Source: Prorocentrum cordatum
Taxonomy: Eukaryota > Sar > Dinophyceae > Prorocentrales > Prorocentraceae
Direction of reading: 5' to 3'
DNA length: 64,000 bases
Assembly: GCA_963575745.1 (NCBI GenBank)
Contig: CAUYUJ010000653.1
Location: forward strand, 26,287 to 90,286
Shown: positions 58,101 to 64,000 of the stretch, in pieces
Layout: each line of letters begins with the position of its first letter
Position numbering within the stretch: position 1 is the stretch's first letter
The notes under the pieces: model-generated
Seen by the model: only the letters and a program-made list of their open reading frames with translations
The model's database searches: none
Told to the model about the DNA's origin: nothing
Program-made: the position numbers and the translations under genes

Positions 58101-60370
58101 CTGTTTTTTTCCCAACCCTCCTTGGTTGGGTATTCGTTTTGAATAGAGCAGTATGGTCTCCACTTCCTCCTTCCCTCCTTCCTTCCTTCCCGCCTCCCTC
58201 TTGCCTCCTCCTGTCTTGCCTGCGGGGGGCTGCGATCTGTGAAACTGTCGCCAATTTCGAGGCCTGCTGGGGGGCCCAGCACAGTGACGCCACGGGCAGA
58301 TTCAACTTAGACCTCGCCATCCCTGGGGGGCTGCGATCTGTGAAACTGTCGCCACTTTCGAGGCATGCTGGGGGGCCCAGCACAGTGACGCCACGGGCAG
58401 ATTGAACTTAGACCTCGCCATCCCTGGGGGGGGGGGCTGCGATCTGTGAAACTGTCGCCACTTTCGAGGCCTGCTGGGGGGCCCAGCACAGTGACGCCTC
58501 ACGCAGATTCAAATTAGACCTCGCCATCCCTGGGGGGGCTGCGATCTGTGAAACTGTCGCCACTTTCGAGGCCTGCGGGGGGGGGCCAGCATATTGACGC
58601 CACGGGCAGATTCAAATTAGACCTCGCCATCCCTGGGGGGCTGCGATCTGTGAAACTGTCGCCACTTTCGAGGCCTGCTGGGGGGCCCAGCACAGTGATG
58701 CCACGCGCAGATTCAAATTAGACCTCGCCATCCCTGGGGGGCTGCGATCTGTGAAACTGTCGCCACTTCGAGGCCTGCTGGGGGGGCCAGCACAGTGGAC
58801 GCCACGGGCAGATTCAAATTAGACCTCGCCATCCCTGGGGGGCTGCGATCTGTGAAACTGTCGCCACTTTCGAGGCCTGCTGGGGCCAGCACAGTGGGCA
58901 CCACCGCAGATTCAAATTAGACCTCGCCATCCCTGGGGGGCTGCGATCTGTGAAACTGTCGCCACTTTCGAGGCCTGCTGGGGGGCCCAGCACAGTGACG
59001 CCACACGCGGATTCAAATTAGACCTCGCCATCCCTGGGGGGCTGCGATCTGTGAAACTGTCGCCACTTTCGAGGCCTGCTGGGGGGCCCAGCACAGTGAC
59101 GCCACGGGCGGACCCAAATTAGACCTCGCCATCCCTGGGGGGGCTGCGATCTGTGAAACTGTCGCCACTTTCGAGGCCTGCTGGGGGGGCCCAGCACAGT
59201 GACGCCACGGGCAGATTCAAATTAGACCTCGCCATCCCTGGGGGGCTGCGATCTGTGAAACTGTCGCCACTTTCGAGGCCTGCTGGGGTGCCCAGCACAG
59301 TGACGCCACGGGCGGACCCAAATTAGACCTCGCCATCCCTGGGGGGCTGCGATCTGTGAAACTGTCGCCACTTTCGAGGCCTGCTGGGGGGCCCAGCACA
59401 GTGACGCCACGGGCAGATTCAAATTAGACCTCGCCATCCCTGGGGGGCTGCGATCTGTGAAACTGTCGCCACTTTCGAGGCCTGCTGGGGGGCCCAGCAC
59501 AGTGACGCCACGGGCAGATTCAAATCAGACCTCGCCATCCCTGGGGGACTGCGATCTGTGAAACTGTCGCCACTTTCGAGGCCTGCTGGGGGGCCCAGCA
59601 CAGTGACGCCACGCGCGGACCCAAATAGACCTCGCCATCCCTGGGGGGCTGCGATCTGTGAAACTGTCGCCACTTTCGAGGCCTGCTGGGGGGCCCAGCA
59701 CAGTGACGCCACGGCGGACCCAAATTAGACCTCGCCATCCCTGGGGGGCTGCGATCTGTGAAACTGTCGCCACTTTCGAGGCCTGCTGGGGGGCCCAGCA
59801 CAGTGACGCCACGGCGGACCAAATTAGACCTCGCCATCCCTGGGGGGCTGCGATCTGTGAAACTGTCGCCACTTTCGAGGCCTGCTGGGGGGCCCAGCAC
59901 AGTGACGCCACGCGCGGACCCAAATTAGACCTCGCCATCCCTGGGGGGCTGCGATCTGTGAAACTGTCGCCACTTTCGAGGCCTGCTGGGGGGCCCAGCA
60001 CAGTGACGCCACGCGCGGTCCCAAATTAGACCTCGCCATCCGTGGGGGGCTTCGATCTGTGAAACTGTCGCCACTTTCGAGGCCTGCTGGGGGGGCCAGC
60101 ACAGTGACGCCACGCGCGGACCCAAATTAGACCTCGCCATCCCTGGGGGGCTGCGATATGAGATCCCCGCTTTCGAAGTGGCTAGGGTTGCTCAGGGATT
60201 GTAACTAATAAGCTTTATCTAGTCCTTGTCCTGTAGCCAGTGTCCTGCGAGTCTCCCGAATTCCGTCTGCAGACATATGTAACCCTCGCTCCGTCATCGC
60301 CCCCCTTATAAAGTGTCCAAAACTATTTGCGCCCCGCGTTTGCGCAGCGGTTGGGTACGTCGCCAGGGTA
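58101..60370. repeat. 101-bp satellite unit 2, copy 2
   Basis: Leader hairpin at 58111-58130 and tail from about 60151. It is 47 bp longer net than in copy 1, with different indel-bearing monomers. Confidence 0.9.
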
Positions 60371-61745
60371 ATTTGTTGAAAGGGTCATTCTGGACTCGGG
60401 GTTTGCTCTGGCTCGGAGGTACCACGTGTGACATTGGCAGGTGTGGATGTGGGGTGGTTATTGGGGGAGCTCTGTGATTCACTCCTTGGCGTTCGTTCAA
60501 GAGGTCATTCTGCACCTGGGGTTTGCTTTGCTCCGAGGTATCACGTGTGAGATTGGTTGGCGTGTTGACGTGGGTTGATTTATTGGGAGGGCCCCGTGCG
60601 ATACTTTTTGGTGTTTTTTTTCCGACGGGTCAATCTGCACTCGGTGTTTATTTTGGCTGTGGGATTGTGGGAATCAGGAGGGAGTCAGGAGGGCGCTCTC
60701 TTGGCATGGGGCGCTGTTCTCATTTCAGTGCTTGTTGTCGGACGGTGCTTGCAATACGCTGGTGTTGGGGATTGTGCTGGAGTTGGAGATATGAAAGGCC
60801 AGTTCCGAGTGTTTGGCGGGGTTTGTGGGTATTCCATTTTGTGCTAGTTGTCTCGTACACCCATAGATGGCGGAATCTTGGCGTGCGTGGGCGCAAAGCC
60901 ATGGGGGCGAAGTAACGTTTTGCTACGTGCAATGTTTTTTTGACGGTGCTTGGAGTTTGTTGTCATGGGGTGTTCAGCAGGAACACTATTCAGGGGCATT
61001 GTCGTTTATGTGTCGGAGCCGGTGGGTGTGTACGCGCCGCAATAGCGTTGTCGTAACTTCGGTGCATTTCGCTGCCTTGTGCGCGTGTGGTTTCTGTTGT
61101 TTGGCTTTTCACCGCGCCCTGGCCGTTCAAGGCGGCGGAGGCTCCAGCGACCAACAAAAACAAGAGGGGAAATTGTGGTGGAGAAGAAGTTTTAGGAGGA
61201 AAGAGTTCGCGTGGATTGTGTGTCGGAAACGACGGGGAAGAGTTCTCTGAATGAGAGTGCTTGGCCTGGGGATGGTGGGGACTAGGAGGGAGCTTGCTTT
61301 GCATGGGGGGACTGTTCGAGGCTGCATGTTTCGTGCATGGTTGCGTGATGATAATTTGGAGACAGGAGCGTTGCAGCCAATGCCGTCGCATGTCGTTGCT
61401 TTTGCGGGTTTTGCAGTCCAGGCAGGCTTTGCCGGCAATCGGGTGTTTGTGGGATTGCCATATGGTGTGCGGGTTTTCATATCAGTGCTGGTTGTCGCAC
61501 GGAGTTTGCAATGCGTTGGTGTTTGGGAGTGTGCTGGAGTTGGAAGTGTGAATGCCACCTCCGTGTGTATAGCGGGCTTTGTGGGTGTTGCAGTGTGTGC
61601 TTATTGTTTGGACACATCCTTGGATGGTGGAATGGTGTTGTGGGTGAGTGCGAAACACGGGCGTCGAAGTATTTGTTCCCAACCATCCTGTGGTGTTGGG
61701 TCCTCGTTTTGAAAAGAGGGTCCCCGCGTTCCCTCCTTCCTTCCT
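60371..61745. repeat. GT-rich spacer with internal direct repeats, copy 2
   Basis: Equivalent to 21666-23040, including the third hairpin leader at 61678-61700. Confidence 0.55.
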
Positions 61746-63329
61746 CCCCTCCCCCTCCGTCCGTGCGTTTCACCCACCCAGTACAGCGTTTCGTGGCCCC
61801 ATAGGGAGCTCCACCGAAGCCCCCAGTGGGGCCGTCCGCGTGCGTCCTGGAAGCCCCAATTTGGCATTTTCACTCACCACCTACAGCGTTTCGTGGCCCT
61901 ATAGGGGGCTTTCCCAAGACCACCAGTGGGACCGTCTGCGTGCGTCCCAGAAGCCCACTTTGGCAATTTCACCTACCCAGTACAGCGTTTCGTTGCCCTG
62001 CAATTAGGGCGCTCCACCGAAGCCCCGAGTGGGACCGTCCGCATGCGTCCTGGAACACCCACTTTGGCATTTTCACTCATCCAGTACAGCGTTTCGTGGC
62101 CCCATACCGAAGCCCCCAGTGGGACCGTCCGCGTGCGTCCTGACAGCCCAATTTGGCATTTCCACTCACCCCCTACAGCGTTTCGTGGCCCTATATGGGG
62201 GCTTCACCAAGACCCCCAGTGGGACCGTCTATATGCGTCCCAGAAGCCCACTTTGGCAATTTCACCAACCCAGTACAGCGTTTCGTGGCCCCACAATTGG
62301 GGCGCTCCACCGAAGCCCCGAGTGGGACCTTTCGCATGCGTCCCGGAACACCCACTTTTTGGCATTTTCACTCATCCAGTACAGCGTTTCGTGGCCCCAT
62401 ACCGAAGCCCCCAGTGGGACCGTCCGCGTGCGCCCTGGCAGCCCAATTTGGCATTTTCACGCATCCAGTATTGGTATTTCGTGGCCCCATAGGGAGCGCC
62501 ACCGACGCTGCCAATGGGACCGTCCGCGTGCGTCCCGGAAACTCACTCTTTGGCATTTTCAGCCACCCAGTACAGCGTTTCGTGGCCCCATAGGAAGCCC
62601 CACTCATGGCCCCACTGGTACCGTCCGCATGCGTCCCGGAAGCCCAATTTGGCGTTTTCGCTCGCCCACTACAGCGTTTCGTAGCCCCACAGGGAGCTCC
62701 ACCGAAGCCCCCAGTGGGACCGCCCGCATGCGTCCCACACGTTCAATTTGGCATGTTTTATTTACCCAATACAGCGATTCGTGGCCCCATAGGGAGCTCC
62801 ACCGAAACCCCCAGTGAGACCGTCCGCGTGCGTTCCGGAAGCCAGGCATGTTCGCTCACCCAGTACAGCGTTTCGTGGCCCCGTAGGAAGCTCCACCGAT
62901 GCCCCCAGTGGGACCTTCCGCATGCGTCCCGGCAGCCCTTTTCGGCATTGTCACCACCAATTACAACGTTTCGTGGCCCCGTAGGGAGCTCCACCAAAAC
63001 CCCCAGTGGGACCGCCCGCATGCCTTTTACACGCTTCGTGGCCCCATAATTAGGGAGCTCCACCGAAGTCCCCAGTGGGACCGCCCGCATGCGCCCCCCC
63101 CCAGCAAGTGCAGCGCCTCGTGGCTCCATAGGGTTCCGCCGAACCCCCCAGGGGGACCGCCCGCATGCGTCACACACACACACACACCCAAGTAGGTAAA
63201 TGCCCTCACCCAGTACAGCGCTTCGTGGCCCTATAGGGACCTCCACCGACGGCCCCAGTGCTACCGCCCGCATGCGTCCCCCCCACCCAGTGCAGCGCTT
63301 CGTGGCCCCATAGGGAGCTTTCGCCGAAA
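61746..63329. repeat. ~103-bp satellite, copy 2
   Basis: Same array, except for lack of a 6-base GGCAGT duplication present in copy 1 near 23417. Confidence 0.9.
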
Positions 63330-63691
63330 AAGACATTCACAATTGCGGTACCCACAACTGCATATGGTTGGGTCCAACGCCAGGATAATTTCCTGTGTGC
63401 GGTGGTTCTCGACCGTGTACGTGTCGGAACCTGTGGGTGTGTACGCGTTGCGAAAGCGTGGTCGTGAGTTGTTTGCAAGAGAGTTCTCGGTATGAATGTT
63501 AGTGGGATGGTTGTTTCTCAGGTGGGAGTTTCTTTCTCGGCCGGGGTTTTTTGGTGTGCAAGTGTCCGCAATTGTTGCCGGCGTGTGGGTTTGATATTTC
63601 GCAATGTGGCGCGGGGCCAGTGAGGGGTGTCGGCAAAGCAAAGCGAGCGCAGAGCGGGCGCAACCCCAGAGCTGGAGACGTCGCTGGGTGG
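63330..63691. other. Spacer without recognised gene, copy 2
   Basis: Equivalent to 24631-24992. Confidence 0.4.
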
Positions 63692-63743
63692 ACGCGATGT
63701 GTGTGTGTATATATATATAGATATATATAAGAATATGCATGCA

Positions 63744-63794
<51 letters not shown>

Positions 63795-64000
63795 ATGTAT
63801 GTATGTATGTATGTATGTATGTATGTATGTATGCGTGTATGCCTGTATGCATGTATGCATGTATGCATGTATGCATGTATGCATGTATGTATGTATGTAT
63901 GTATGTATGTATGTATGTATGTATGTATGTATCGATGTATGCATGTATGTATGTATGTATGTATGTTAATTTGTATGTACGTACGTACGTACGCACGTAC
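63692..64000. repeat. TCTG/TATG array, copy 2, cut by window end
   Basis: It starts with a (TA)n two bases shorter than in copy 1 and then follows copy 1 to the end of the window. Confidence 0.95.

Larger units (their letters stand above)
41501..64000 (+). repeat. 38.6-kb duplication, second copy
   Basis: It begins immediately after the gap at the base equivalent to 2922 and runs to the window end (equivalent to 25303). The unique flanks are nearly identical to the first copy. Satellite blocks differ in monomer number and order. Confidence 0.95.

Overview
The window looks like nuclear DNA of a dinoflagellate. This is inferred from very GC-rich coding fragments, many simple-sequence and satellite arrays, and retroelement proteins of types I associate with dinoflagellate genomes. 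No intact ordinary cellular gene, tRNA, rRNA or CRISPR array was found, and no spliced-leader relic was noticed. Every recognisable protein is a retroelement product or a broken multi-segment coding locus.

Layout. 1-1566 is a decayed LINE fragment (endonuclease domain plus linker). It is fused to a repeat mosaic (1547-4921) of ~180-bp degenerate units and compound hairpins. 4982-12756 is a long broken coding locus: a Cys/Pro-rich N-terminus, a UPF1-like superfamily 1 helicase, Cys-rich segments and an Arg/Asp-rich tail. It is interrupted by stops and frameshifts that are identical in both of its copies. 12757-26985 is almost all repeats: GT and CAT tracts, a 159-bp satellite, GAG repeats, two higher-order blocks of a 101-bp satellite, a 103-bp satellite, a 1-kb TATG-type array and a TCC-type array.

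27166-36448 is a LINE interrupted by a nested element. Its reverse transcriptase is split at 28710/34791 by a 6,080-bp tyrosine-recombinase (DIRS/Ngaro/PAT-type) retroelement. That element has a clear A1-ORFs-B1-A2-B2 split-direct-repeat structure, and removing it rejoins the LINE reading frame exactly. 36590-41400 holds a GAC array, GC-rich low-complexity DNA, an 18-bp-type GTGGTGCTG minisatellite and an unrecognised tail.

A 100-base run of N (41401-41500) is followed by a second copy of 2922-25303 at 41501-64000. The spacing is 38,579 bp, and the copies are nearly identical outside the satellites. This is either a recent tandem duplication or an assembly duplication. The most informative finding is the split-repeat YR element nested in the LINE. 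The most open-ended is the duplicated helicase/Cys-rich locus, whose identity I cannot settle from sequence alone.
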